From contig JAMPIT010000566.1 in the NCBI GenBank assembly GCA_026261815.1, positions 33,133,001-33,197,000 of the forward strand: a DNA stretch of 64,000 nucleotides. The letters run 5' to 3'. This document shows positions 26,801-39,274 of this stretch, piece after piece. The notes under the pieces were generated by a model, which saw only the letters and a list, made by a program, of their open reading frames with translations, did no database searches and was not told where the DNA came from. This DNA comes from Monarcha castaneiventris obscurior. Taxonomy: Eukaryota > Chordata > Aves > Passeriformes > Monarchidae. A program made the position numbers and the translations under genes. Within the stretch, counting starts at the first letter, position 1. The number at the start of each line of letters is the position of its first letter.

Positions 26801-27089
26801 AAGAAGAAACAGATATCCTCTCTCCAACAACCCTTTTCTTATTTGATCTGTCCACTTACTCCCTTTCTGCACCAATTTTAGGGGTTTTAAGAGTTCCTAA
26901 CTGAAATTCGAATATGAATACACATTCTTTTTCTTTCCTTCTTTTGTCTTCATCAAGAAGGTATCTGAATACTAAACCAAATGACCTTTTCTGCTAACAA
27001 ATCTGAAATGCCAGCATTGTGCACTTTATGAATATATAGACTGGGAGGGCAGGAGTTTCAAAAGCCATCAGAAGAGGACAGAGTGGAAC
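20843..27089. other. Unannotated stretch, no gene recognised
   Basis: About 6 kb without an exon or dispersed repeat that I recognise. Small structures include the ATATC remnant at 20846-20857 and a (TGTC)n run at 22434-22452. GC content is somewhat higher from about 23100 to 23500, and I see nothing gene-like there. Open frames of up to 132 codons (24212-24610, minus) lack domains. Confidence 0.5.
22434..22452. repeat. (TGTC)n microsatellite, short
   Basis: About five copies of the tetramer are directly visible. Confidence 0.85.
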
Positions 27090-27459
27090 TTAGAGTGCGG
27101 GAGTACGGGTCCCCTGAACAACGAACCAATTTGATTATGCAATAATCCCTTTATTGTTTACATTGCTCCATTCTTGAATGCATTTCTGTAAGTGTCATTC
27201 ACACGATCACGCATGACCCGATTGGACCCTCCACATTGTCCACGTGCCCTGCATGCACCCCTCAGGGGACCTGATGGGTTCTTGTCCAGGATGGTACAGT
27301 CCCTCCTTATCTGCCTTCTTGCTGCCTTGTTATTCTGTCTTCCAACGTCTTCTTTCCCAATTTAGCACTTCTTGCATTCCTCAGGCCCTGATAAGGGTAA
27401 CTGCACAGAACTTGGCTGGGGCCCCTCTGCCAGGATTCTCATGCCTTGCAACATTAGAG
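27090..27459 (-). mobile_element. Solo LTR of an endogenous retrovirus with perfect 6-bp target-site duplication
   Basis: The element spans 27096-27453 (358 bp). On the plus strand it starts TGCGGGAGTACGGG and ends CTTGCAACA, which gives TG...CA ends in both orientations. It is bracketed by an identical hexamer TTAGAG at 27090-27095 and 27454-27459. On the minus strand an AATAAA signal (27150-27155) lies near the 3' side, giving the U3-R-U5 polarity. A 6-bp duplication is typical of several class I/II (alpha/beta-like) retroviruses. I do not recognise the family by name. No internal sequence remains, so this is a solo LTR made by recombination. The 93-codon open frame across it is not a gene. 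Confidence 0.82.
27150..27155 (-). promoter_or_regulatory. LTR polyadenylation signal (AATAAA)
   Basis: AATAAA on the minus strand lies about 55 bp from the 3' end of the LTR, as expected for an R-region poly(A) signal. Functional status unknown. Confidence 0.55.
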
Positions 27460-29146
27460 ACCAGGAGAAATAATAAAGCCAAGTCTGTACTACATCCAGT
27501 GTCTGAAATATCAAAAGACAACTAAACCCTGTGCTATGGAAAGTGTGCATACAGTGACCATTGAAAGCACAATTTGCTAAGCACAAAAAGCACCTCAGAA
27601 AGGTAATTTGTATGAAATGAAGGCTGGATAAAGTCACTTTTTCTTAAAAAATAATAGAAACATACCTAAAGAGAAACATGAATGGATGAAAAAGAAAACA
27701 AACCTCATGGGATAGGAGAAGGGAAACTTGTCCCCACGTTGCCTGGCTGGTGAGCTCTTTGTAGCTGCATTTGCACCCATATTGATTGGGAGAGCACTGG
27801 AGAGCCAGGACAGTGGCACAGTGAGACCAAAGTAAAGAAAGAAGCTGTTCTGATTCACCATGCATAGAAGACTAACAGTCAAGGCAGAACATGACAGAGA
27901 AGTAAATCCCCAAATCATCTGTAGTATTAGGGTGATTAAAGAGAATCCTTTAAGTATCCTATTGAATGTTTAAAGCCTAATGCTAGCAGACTCCTCAGAA
28001 AAAAGTGACTAGGAAAAAAGCACATACTTTTCATTTGAAATTATAGATGCAAATAGAACTGTATTTCTGAGAAACTGTGCAGGGTGCTTGAGAAGCAAAA
28101 TAAGTTTGTTGATCTCAAAGCATTCTGCAAAGCTGCAATTGTCCATTTGGAGGCAGCTACCATCAGGTGCAGGAAAAAGGGGAGAAGTTCCTCTGCTCTG
28201 TATTATCTTATGTCCTTCTGATAAGTGGCAGCAGGTGTAAGAAAACCTGTATTGTCACAAGGAAAATATAAAAAGCCTTTGGTTTATTGTGACCCAAAAG
28301 AGAAAAACGGTTTGACCCTTATTGTTCATGAGATCTAACAAGATTTGGATAAAACACGGAGTAAGCTGTTAGAATTCAAACCTTTAGATGGAGTCCATGA
28401 TCCATGTGACTCTACCAATGAGCTCAACCACTTAAAGGTTTTTTCAAATTATCAGCACAAGTCAGGTTCCCCTACTTTGGTACCAAACTAATGCTACACA
28501 TGGTAATACATAATAGGCCTATATTTACAGCTCTTGAAGTTTGGCACCACAAATACTCTTGTCCATCACCCTTGTATTTGGTTGGTGATTTTGTTAATCA
28601 CTTAGGCTTCTTGGCTAGTACTTTGGTTGCATCTTCCAGAGAAATCAATTAGATTTCTACAGAAAACAATCTCAAGGACACAAAACAAAAATAAAATTAC
28701 TGCAACAATAGCCCATAACTGGCTCTCAGGCACCATCTGAGAACCCATATATTATGTTCCTCAATATCGTTAGACAGAAAATTTTAATATTAATTTTGCA
28801 GCAGTTCATAATGAACAGAGGAAAGCAAAGACTGGTGAACCAGTCCAAGATGATATGGAAGGCAAGACCAAATATCCAGTGTTTCAGGACAAAGAGCACA
28901 AGACAGAATAATGTTCAGAAAATCTAACTTAGGTCATTAACTTCCCATTTCCTAGGTGCCTGAATTAGACTCAAACTACTAAACCTTATCTTTACTAGTT
29001 ACCTATTATTTGTTCTGTGTAACTGCCATGTCTTAATTGCTTTGGTAATTCTAGGAAAAAATAGTTTTAAGTCTATCATCTGCAGATTGAACATTATTTA
29101 AAAATTGGAAACAACAGGTAAGACTTTTCAAACATGAATCAGTAAT
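27460..29146. other. Unannotated stretch, no gene recognised
   Basis: AT-rich single-copy-looking sequence. I see no exon, RNA gene or clear repeat. Confidence 0.5.
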
Positions 29147-29172
29147 CACTAGTCCCGTTGCTGGGACTAGTG
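29147..29172. repeat. Perfect 10-bp inverted repeat (hairpin)
   Basis: CACTAGTCCC and GGGACTAGTG are perfect complements around the 6-nt loop GTTGCT. The right arm overlaps the start of an old CR1 copy, so half of the structure is probably LINE-derived. Confidence 0.85.
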
Positions 29173-29765
29173 CTGGAACCAGTTTAATTAAGCATTTTTG
29201 TCAATGTCCTAAAGAAGCTGTTTCATAATAAAATTCCCAAGTTTGTAGATGGTACTGAGGTTTTTCCAGTGGTCCAGTGCTATACCAAAGGCAAGTGACT
29301 CCAGAAAGAACAGATGTGGGCAGAGAGGTGGCAGATATATTCAAGGCAGAGAAATATGAAGTGATGCAAAACTAATCTGAAATATACCTCCTTTATGTTC
29401 AACCACTATCTAACAGAGAGGATATCTTGGGGTACTCATTGACAGGTCAAAAAATAATTGAATAAACAGCAGCAGCCAAAAAGGCCAATAAAATATTTAA
29501 CATGATCAGGACGGGACCTAGGAATAAAATCAAGGGCATCATTTTGCTTCTATATATAACCAAGTCCTGTACTGAGTTCTGTGGGTTATTCTGGCCTCCA
29601 TATCTCAAGAGAAATGGACTGGAGCTAGAGAAAATGCCAACAAAGGCAGCTACAAAAATCAAGGCTGTGAAGCAGCTGCTTTATTCTGAGAGAATTAAAA
29701 GGCTACGACTCTTTGAGGGGGAGACTGACAAGAGAATGTGACTCAGGTTTTAAAGGTCTTTAAGG
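29160..29765 (+). mobile_element. Old, degraded CR1-type LINE fragment (RT C-terminal region)
   Basis: The plus strand keeps scattered CR1 landmarks in order: TGGGACTAGTGCTGGAACC, AAGTTTGTAGATGGTACTGAG, ATCTTGGGGTACTCATTGAC, then a frame at 29502-29741 with LYITKSCTEFCGLFWPPYLK followed by ERIKRLRLFEG. These match the LINE pattern of 'LYKTLVRPHLEYC.QFWSP' and 'EERL..LGLFSLE' that follows the RT core. Divergence is much greater than in the other CR1 copies in this window, so this is an older insertion. Small deletions and stops show it is dead. An L2/L3-like origin is possible. Confidence 0.75.
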
Positions 29766-32700
29766 TGGAAGGCAAATGGAATTCAGAAATCACACACACT
29801 CCACCTAATCTTACCTTTAACAGCCTTAATAAATGAGTTTTGGATGCTGGGGCAGTATCAAGGTAATAGACCACTGAAAGTGCTGAAGTTTGCATACCCT
29901 CCTTAAATAGAATTGACTTTTTCAAACATTCCAGGCAGAATATTGGGTTAAATAGGGTTTGATCTGATTGGGCTGTATAGGATTTGATCTGACCTGCCAG
30001 GACAATTCTTGTGTTCAGGAGATCTCTGATCCCAGGGCTGCAACAGGGCAGCCTCCTCAGGCTTTCCCCAGTAAGCACTAAACTATTTGAAGGAAGAGGA
30101 AACAAGCTCTGCCTGCAGCGCCCCTATAAATCTTCCCCCAATTGCCAGCCACATGGTCACATAATTTCTAATCTGCATGATATCCAGATTGACTGATTGT
30201 AATTGTCCTTCTTTTTTTTGCTTTGTAGCGAATATGATACTATGCTGATATAACAGACCATGTCTTCTATGAAGATGTGGATTTTCTCACCCCTTCTGTG
30301 TCCAGAATTAGAGTGCTAAGTGAAGGTTTTGCAGGTGGTGCTTGCTGTTTAGTGAGACAAAACCTTTTTATTTTTGATGTGTTCCCAGATACAGACCTTA
30401 AACAAAAGCCTGGATAAAGTCTTTCCTCTATTGAACAAATAATTCTGTTAGAATCACAGAGAGAAGCTACCTTTATTTTCACATTTGAAGAACCATTGAC
30501 TTCTGATGTGACTGCCAGGGCTTATATTTAATGAGGAATTGTTTACACTGACAACTGCATTCAGCCCAGCTGTTGAGCTGAAATATTTGCAGTGAACAAA
30601 AGAAAATCCTTACAGTCCGTCTTACCTATTAAATAGCACTGGTCCTTACCCAAAGTAACCTACTGTTGCAAACTGATCTTTTATTCAGTCATGTGTCACA
30701 GCTTCCCCTATGTAAAATGGGGACAATAACAGTAAGATTGGCTATAAAAGTAATGTTTTCGTCCATGACAATGAAGTTAAGATGAGCAATGACTGTGCAC
30801 TCAAAGCTCCCAGATGCTTTGTTGAAGTTTTTCAGCAAAGTGGACTCAGACTTCTCTTGCACCATCCTTCAGAAAGGCATGAATACAGTTCAGATACTCC
30901 AGTGGATTTTTTTATATGTTACAAGGTAAGAGCAGCTCTGGTTTTCACTCTTATTTTCAGCCAGGAGTTTAGTACCAGAGGATATAGAAGTGGAACCAAA
31001 ATCTCCAGAATTTACATTCCCATGGTTTCTTTCAGACAAAAGGACCAAAACAAATTTCCCTCCTTCACAATGGTTTCATTGTCTTTAAAAAAAAAAGTAA
31101 GCAGAGTAATTAATATTCATTGGTTATCCTCATGAAGGAGAGGAGTTTTCACAGCAAGCTAGGTGAATTAAGCCCTGGAGAAAGGCAGGAATTACACTGC
31201 CTGCTGTTTCCTTGCCTTGCTATCTCCTGGTTCATAAAGCAAGTGCTTTGTCTCCCTGTAGGACCTGACAGCCCAAGTAATATGGGTCATTGCCTCGCTG
31301 CAAAGTGAGAGAACAAAGGGGCACGATGGTTGTGGAAATGCTTCTTGCAGACCCAGCACGTCGTGTTGGCTGGGAACATGGGGGTGAGTGGTGGGAATGG
31401 TGAGCTGGCATCTCCTCCTCTGGGTAACACTCAGGCAGAGAATTTCCAATTCAAGAGGAATTTAGAAATATTTGCAATTCAGGCAAACCAGGTTGATCAA
31501 ATATCTACTGCTGTGAAATGCCAAATGGAAATACTTTCAGTTGGCATGACAAGCTTTGCTTTATCAGGCTGCTCACCTGTCTCTGCCAGGTTCTCAGCAC
31601 GTGAATCCAGTGCAGGCAAAACCCTTGGGGGGCTGCCTCGTGTGCCCTTTTGCAGAGCTCACTCACAGTAAACATATCTAAAATGGAGGTAAAACTGACC
31701 TGGAGAGGACTTGAGAGAGGGCTCACAGCTTGTCACATGCTGCAGGGTGGCAGGTTTGCAAGCCATGGTTGTGAGAAACCATGCAAAAAAGTCACAGAAA
31801 ATCTGAATTTCTGATATAAAATCTGTATTAATCCAAATCATAGAAACAGCTACGTTTCAAAGAGGAATGTTTAGGCTGATGTTAATACAATGTGGCAGGT
31901 TAGGTTGTGAACCAGTGAGTTTGAAATGGACATAGTTCAGGTGGGAAAGTTTTCAGTAGAGCCAAGATCTTCAAATATTAGGGATTGTCCATCAAGTACA
32001 CCCCTAGTTTTAGTTTCTCCTCATTTAACCCCTGTTTCTGCCCCAGCTATTGTTTTCTACCACTGCATCATAAAAATTCTTATTTGGATTCAAGGCGAGT
32101 GACTCACAGTAAACCATGCATTCAGCAGGAATAGAGAAATTTTTGGTGTGTATCCACAAATAATTTGATTTTTACTCATTTGGTTGCTATGCCAAATAAT
32201 TTAATGAATGTTTTCTGAAACAAAATGTCAGCCTGTGGCATGACTGCAAACTATTCAATAGATGTGTCCTTACCTGTGTTCTTTATTCTTGTAAATCTGC
32301 ATTAAAACACTGGCTGACCTCAAAGATTGATGCAAGTACTCAACTTCATTAATTACCTATGCTTCTAATTATGCCTTTTCTATAGCTTACTGTCCCAGGT
32401 AATCTGGGATATGCACATTCTTCACGTATATTATGTCTATTTAAAGTAATATAACATTACAGACAAAAATATTATTTTAAAAAAACCAACAAAACAAAAC
32501 AAAAGCACAGGCTAGAGATGTTCTGAGCCCAGCAAAAACCTGACAGGCAGTGGGAAATGCTTTCTTTCCAGCCATGGTAACCACACAGAAGAGATTCACA
32601 TCTGTGAATTTCAGTCTTTTAGACTGAAGATCAAACTAGTCTTGCATATTAAAAATACCCTGCTAAATTCTGAATTTTGCTGGCAACTTGCTGCCTCTAC

Positions 32701-34507
32701 TAAAATCTATGGCAAGAAGGTCATGCTTTTAGGAGAGTCAAAACACTGCCTCTTGTATAGAAAGCAGACACATTTCATGGGAACCAGCTCCGCTGTCTAA
32801 TCTTCATGAGGTAGGTTTGGCTGACAGATAGTGCAAGAGATGAGGTTTTCTTGTTCAGCCAATTTAGCAGTTTTAAAAGGAGACAGAGATTTATCAGGTA
32901 CAGCAAGTGATTAGAAGAGCAATTGATAATTTTTTTCCTTTCTACTTTAATATTTTCAATAATTTTTTATCTTCTAGATCTGTTCCTTCAGCTCCATAGT
33001 AATCTGTGGCAGAGATGAAACCAAGAAATGACTCTGCAAACACAAAATTAAATTCTCCACTCCTACATGTCTTCAGATGACATCAGTCCCTTGGGTTTTT
33101 TTCCCCCAGAGGACTTCTTCCTGTACATCATCATGACATCATGGTCACTATGGGCAACATGTCTAGGCTAAGCCAGCTCTCTGTATTCCCTAGGCTTCCC
33201 TAGGAAAACAGATGCTTTCAGAGGGCAATTCAACCTTCACTTTTGGCTGGATAAGAGGAATCACAACGGAAGAGTCTAGAAAGAGGCACACCTGGCTCGC
33301 ACGCCCACCAAGTTAGCTGGGCAAAGACAGGATGAATAGGGAGCAAAACCAGCCACTAAGAGTCTACAGCTATTGTAAAATATTTGGCTAGAGGTGAATC
33401 ATTTGTGCAAACAAGATGAGACTCAAAAAATCCCAGCAATCCATGGTTTTAGCATAGAGGGAAGCAGGCACCATGTTTGGCTTTACTTGGTCCTGCCTTT
33501 GTGGCATCTTTTTTCTCTTCAGTGTTTTTCTTCTCTCAGTGCTATTTTATGAAAAACCTGAAAAGTCTGAAGTCTCAGCTGTGTTAGAATGCAGGGCAGA
33601 GGCAAAGAAAATGCCTAGTAAAAATTGTCAGATGTTGAGTTCCAAGAGCCCAATGGTAGTACAAGGTTCAAATACGGATTTTTCAACCAAAGTGAAATTT
33701 TGTTGAAATCTGAGAGCAAATTTCAGGTTTGCTTGTGGGAAGGCGTGAAAAGGGCAGAAAATAATGCAATACGACAAGGTCTATTCTCCTAAGAACTCAA
33801 GCACGAAGTATGATTCAAATTCTCTACTAACCAATTTGTATGGGGAAAAAAAAATAGATATCTCTTGTCACAAGTGTTCTTTGTAAAGCACACCAACCAA
33901 GACTACTGGTGCATCACGAGATGGAGAAGACAATGTCCAGAAAACTAGAAAATTTGTAGGAAATTTGCATATGATACTGCTGCAGGCAAAAGAATGGAAA
34001 AAGAGATTTTTTACCAAAAATACAGCATGAATTTTCAACCAGGTGTGATGCAATTACCTGCCTGCAATTAAATGGCTCTGCACAAAAACTATTGCATATT
34101 GCATTTAAATAGCGTTTCCTCTAAGACCAGATGGTGAAGTGGCTTGCTTCACAAGTGCCATGTTTTAGCAACCTGGAAAGGTTGTTACTTTCAATCCTAC
34201 TTTTCGTTTACTTAAATAATAATGATGAAAGAAGAGGCTGCTTCAGGCAGACTCAGGTTAATACGTATAAATTGTGCTCTGGAGTATTGACTCTTTCAAG
34301 TCAGTTATTGATTCCTGTAAAACAGCCTGCATCTAATTATTTTTTATCCTACTGTACAAAGTGTATATGAATTAACCACATGCATATAAGGTCAAATCCT
34401 GAAATTTGTGTTCAATTCTCAGTTCTGTATTTATTGAAGTAATTTTCCCACTGAAGTGCAGCCAGACATCAAAGGAAAGCTGGCTGGCTTTGTTCATTGA
34501 TGCTTTT
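29766..34507. other. Unannotated stretch, no gene recognised
   Basis: About 4.7 kb of largely AT-rich sequence without a recognised element. A partial duplication (TAGG.TTTGATCTGA twice) occurs near 29950-29990. Homeodomain-like TAAT-rich blocks occur at about 32160-32400 and 32920-32980, which could be regulatory. Open frames of up to 120 codons have no domains. Confidence 0.5.
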
Positions 34508-34510
34508 ACA

Positions 34511-34550
<40 letters not shown>
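34508..34550. repeat. (CA)n microsatellite
   Basis: About 20 CA dinucleotides with a single TA interruption are directly visible. The complementary (TG)n gives the Cys/Val repeat in a minus-strand frame, which is not a gene. Confidence 0.97.
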
Positions 34551-34551
<1 letters not shown>

Positions 34552-37500
34552 GCCAGAGTTTATCAAGCAGTCGGGTGGCCAGGGAACTCTGCATGTTGTG
34601 GAAGGTCCAGCAGAGCTGAGGCCTGAATTTCATTTAAACCACTCAACTCCTAAATAAAAGCTGACCCAGGGCTGTGGGTCAGCTCATGATGTGTTTACAT
34701 TAATCACAAGTATTTTAACCTGGAATGTCATCTTGGACATGAAGAACATCCCCAAAGCAAGTTTCCACAACTAGTACATTCCTTTTGAAAGTTTCATGAC
34801 TGAGAAATTCATGGTTTTCAACACAGTGAAAAAAAAATATAACCCAGATCCTGAGCCACTCCATGATTTGTGTTACAGACATTGAGAACTGCTGACATTG
34901 GGATGCTGCTGGACAAAGAGTGAGAGTGGGACACATTTGCTCAGACTAGCATATCCATGGAAAAGATATTGAATAATCCACCCTCCAGTTCCCTTATCAC
35001 TGAAGAGAATCAAGCTCTCGTGAGAATAATCCCATGCTATCATTCACAGCTGAAATAGTGCAGACAATTCAAAGTCCAAATGTGCATTTTACTATCTCTA
35101 TTACTTCAAGAGACCTTAGTGATGAGCAACTGAGGGGTATATTTCTTCAGCAAGGTGAGGCAAATCCCAGTCCAAGGGCCCTTTCTCTGAAGGGAGAAGG
35201 TCATGGAAAAGAGAAGTCATGCCTGTTGTCATGCTCCAGATCCACTGCCAAGGCAGTGGCAGAAGCCAGGCTACACCTGTGTTTCCCAAACCACTGGGAC
35301 ATGTGGCCATTCCATGTAGCAGGATGCTTTGCCCTGATGAAGTTTATCTGCTTGGCCACTTTCCATACAGTCAGATCCTTCCACATACTTGAAGTATATG
35401 GGCTTTCTCCTGTGGATGTGGGACGTCTCTCCACAGTTACATCCCAGGGACTGAAAGAAAGAAGAAATATTCCACGGCTGGTGTGTGATGAGATACATCA
35501 ACCTCTACTTAATGGGGTTTTTGCTAGCTTTAATATATAATTGCTTTAATGTAATTGCTTTAATATAGTGCACTTTATGTTATATCAACTAGTGTTTTTA
35601 GCTTTTATACTGTGTAGTAAGTCATTCTATTTGAGATCTTCTGTCTGTTCATTTGTCTTAGTAAATAACTCATCTTTTAGAAATATATCTGACTTGCCAT
35701 CATTAAATCTTTTGCCGTTATTGTGGGACAAAGTTGCAAAACCTAAACTGTTAACAAAATCTAAGGCTAAGGAAGGATTCAGCTTCATTTAAATCGCTTT
35801 CTAGGAAGGAGTTTAAGTACACCAAGGAGTCCTTTCTGCACCTCAGACTCAAAGAGAGGGCTTCTTTAGCAAACTTTGTCTGAAGCACCTACTCCACCTG
35901 CAACATTCCATCAGACTGCAATTCCATCCAGCACTTTACAGAAATGTTGATGGGTATTTATTTGGGGTTTGTGAAAAAAAACATTCACCTCATATTTAAT
36001 AAAATTACTTCAGTGTCATTTGCATCATTTATGAGTCAGTCTGGTTACTTGAAATATCTTACTGCTGAGAGAGACTTCAGTATGGGTTTTGGACCCAGAA
36101 ACCCTCTTGGGGAGTACTTAGCAACTGATGCACCATAAGATGCAGCAGTTTCTTTTAAGATACTGATTTAATTAGGATTAAGTGACATTCAGCACAATGA
36201 ACATTTACTTCTTGATGATCAAAAATAACACCCACACAATAATACAGCTGTTGTTTTCAACCTCTTCCACTCAGACATGCTTCTAAAATGTGTCCATTGG
36301 TTGTAATGAAGCGCTGCACTGGCAGCTGTGTTTCTTCTGCGATTAGTTTGATCTGCTTCAAGCACCATGAGTTTGCTTTGCTTTATCAGCGCCAGCCTCC
36401 ATCTCCTTTAGCCTGTGCTCAAGGAGCCCTAGCACACATTTGTCTGTCTCAAACTTCTGCTGCCTTTCAGCTCATCATATCAGTCTTTCCAAGATGTTTC
36501 AACAGCAGGAGGGGTTGAAATCCTTATTTAAATCTGATCCTGACCTTCCTCAGTGGATTTGAGCAGATCAGAGAGTGCCTAATCAAAACCAGAATGCCTG
36601 ACTGTTACCTGTGAACAAAGCCTCCAAGAAAACCTCTGCTCAGGAGGGCTGGCTGGTGCCAAGCTGCTCATCTGCTGTCCCATCCTGGCAGACAGCTCAG
36701 CTCACACGTGGTGCCCACACTTCTCTTGTCCCCACTGCTGAACTGGCACAGTGGTTTCCCTGCCCTCCATGTCTCTAACGCAGTCTGTAAAGGGGTTTCT
36801 TAAAATCTTCTTACATAGGGGGCCAGGAAAAAACTAGCTGGAGGGAGCACTTTGGGATTCAGCTTTCTGTGAGTCATGTCACAGCATTTGAACACATGAA
36901 CTGACTGAGGGATCATCTAAGCCACACAAATCTGCTTCTGAACTCCAGTCTTCCCGGCAGCAGAGCAACTGCCACTGTACCGAAACTGGCAATTCATGGA
37001 TGCAAAGTGAGTGTCAGACTGGATTTAAAGCCCCCTCTGAACTTCATTGCACTTGAATATCTACTTAAAAGGTTCTCATTTTTATTCTTTTCTGCAACAT
37101 TAACTTTGTCTTTTGGCCCCACTGGAAATCGTCTGGCCTCTCTTTGAAAGAATTGATTCTGAGCATCCAATTCATTACTGCACTATAGGGAAAAATTATC
37201 ACAGAAACTCTCTGCCAAGCATCCTGATAGCCAGCTGATGCAGAATTGTAAGTGTTAGTGGACTGACCATTTCTTGATATTTGTCAGATTGCATGTATTA
37301 ATAAGGTTATTTATTTTAATAAGTGCTGGCAGCATATGTAACCTCTTCAGAGCACAAGACCAGAAATTTGTTGACAAAGATGTACAAATCAATACATCAC
37401 GTACTCTTTTTCTTGTTGGTTTTTTTTTTTTCCCCTGTGTTTTCGAGGGGTTTTTTATGCCTGTTAGTAATATGTTTATTTATGGACATAAGAGCATTTT

Positions 37501-37877
37501 TACAGGTCCAGCTATTCCATTGTCCTGTCAGTACAGCAAACTAATATCAGAAGCTTTAGCAAACAATGTAAGAAAGAGGGGAGATACATTGTACTTTCCT
37601 ACTCATGCATCTTTTCAATAACCCATGACTTAGGAATGTCCTGAGCTCATGGCCATATGTGTGTTTAATCAGAACTGGTGGATTCTCACACCTTGCATAA
37701 ACTGCTTTTAGCCCTTTTATAGCTCCTGCCTCCACCTATCAGAATGATTAACAGCTAATTTTGAGCTCATGACTTTGTAAATGTAGTGAAAGCCGGTTTT
37801 CCTTATGTGTCCTACTTTGCAACCTATCAACAATGAATTTCATTTGCTATTTTATTACCCAATTCCTCAATAATAAT
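34551..37877. other. Unannotated stretch, no gene recognised
   Basis: No repeat family or exon recognised with confidence. The 168-codon open frame at 35034-35540 (plus) shows no domain, signal peptide or splice context, and a frame of that length is expected about once by chance in a window this size. The AT-rich part at 35520-35780 has a short triplication (ATTGCTTTAAT) and could be part of an old LTR, but I cannot support that. Confidence 0.45.
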
Positions 37878-39153
37878 AGAATCATAGAATGTTACAGTTT
37901 GGAAGGAACTTTAAAAATCATCTAGTCCCAACCCCCTGCCATGGACAGGGACGCTTCCCACTAGACCAGGTTCACCAAGGCCTTATCCAATATGGCCTGG
38001 AACACTGCCAGGTTTGGGGCAGCCACAACCTCCCTGGGCAACCTGTTCCAGTATCTCACAACCCTCATGGTAGAGAGCTAAATTAATTTCTTCTTAAACC
38101 TAAATTTCCCCACTTCCAGTTCGTACCAATTGTCCTATAACCAGTTCCTGATGGAGAATCCCTCTGACTCCCCTGGAGGCCCCCTTCAGATACTGGAAGG
38201 TTGCTATGAGGCCTCCATGCAACCTTCTCTTCTCCAGGGTGAACAACCCCAACAATTTCAGCCCATCTTCATAGGGAAGTTGCTCCAGTCCTCTTTGTGG
38301 CATTCCTCTGGACTTGTTCCCACGGTTCCATGTTCTTCTTATGTTGGGGACACCTGCGCTGTACACAGTGCTGCAGGTGGGGTCTCACAAGAGCAAAGTA
38401 GGGGGGGTGGAATCACCTCCTTCATGACCTGTAGTAGCAAGAGTGAGTAACCTCCTTCCACCATGACCTGCTGGCCACACTCCTTTTGATGCAACCCAGG
38501 ACACATATGACTTCCTGGGCTACAAGTGCACACTGCCAGCTCATATTGAGCTTTTGGCAACCAGCAACCCCCGGTCCCTCTCCACGGGGCTGCTCTCAAT
38601 CACTTCTCCACCCACTGTAGGTGTGTCTGGCACTGCTGCAAAAGAGGACCTTGTACTTCACTTTGTTGAACTTCATGAGGTTTGCACTGCCCTTCCTCTC
38701 AAGCGTGTCAAGATCCCTCTGGATCCCTTGTCTCCAGCCTCACAACTGTACCACAACTCCTTCATTCTGAGTTTCCTCAGCAGGTCCTTATCCATCCACA
38801 GAGACCTCCTGGCATATTTACCCAATTTCCTGTCAGATGCATCGCTTCTGAGCTTGGAGGAGGTGATCCTTGTATATCAGTGAGCATTCTTGGGCCCCTC
38901 TGCCCTCCAGGGCTCTATCCCATGGGACTCTACTGAGCAGGTCCCTGAAGAGGCCAGAGTCTGCTATCCTGAAGTCCAGGGTCCTTGCTGTGTGCCCCTC
39001 TCCTTGCCCTGAGGATCTCAAACTCGACCATCTCGTGGTCACTGCAGCCAAGGCTGCCTTGGAGCACTACATTTCCCACCAGCTCCTCCCTGCTGGTGAA
39101 CCTCTCCTTGTTGGCTCCTCAAACTCTTACGTAAGGAAGTTGCCATTGACACA
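37878..39153 (-). mobile_element. CR1 LINE, internally deleted but with ORF2 segments from both sides of the RT core
   Basis: The plus strand opens with the antisense CR1 terminus (AGAATCATAGAATGTTACAG) followed by GGAAGGAACTTTAAAAATCA and the 3' UTR and ORF2 end. The minus strand reads [20 protein letters not shown], typical of CR1 near the ORF2 end. Farther upstream in sense (about 38757-39153) it reads DSGLFRDLLSRVPWDRALEG and DHLLQAQKRC, which belong between the endonuclease and RT domains of ORF2. The RT core that should lie between is absent, with the junction near 38750-38765. A local duplication of a TCATG.GGAAGGAGGT-like segment lies near 38405-38470. Frameshifts and stops make it inactive. 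Confidence 0.92.
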
Positions 39154-39274
39154 TTTTTATTTTTAACCTTTTATTCCTGTCCTTTAACAATCTTTTAATC
39201 TGGAAAGAAACTTTCTTCTTACAACCATTTGCAGAATCTCTTGTGAGGAAAATTTCACAGAACTGCTTCTGATT
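39154..39274. other. Short spacer between CR1 and SINE
   Basis: AT-rich sequence with no recognised element. Confidence 0.5.

Noticed and set aside
33473..33706. 77-codon frame with a signal-peptide-like hydrophobic start
   Set aside because: Hydrophobic N-termini are common in AT-rich random frames, and the rest shows no family resemblance.
35034..35540. 168-codon open frame
   Set aside because: No domain, signal, repeat of coding character or splice context; a frame of this length is expected about once by chance in a window this size.
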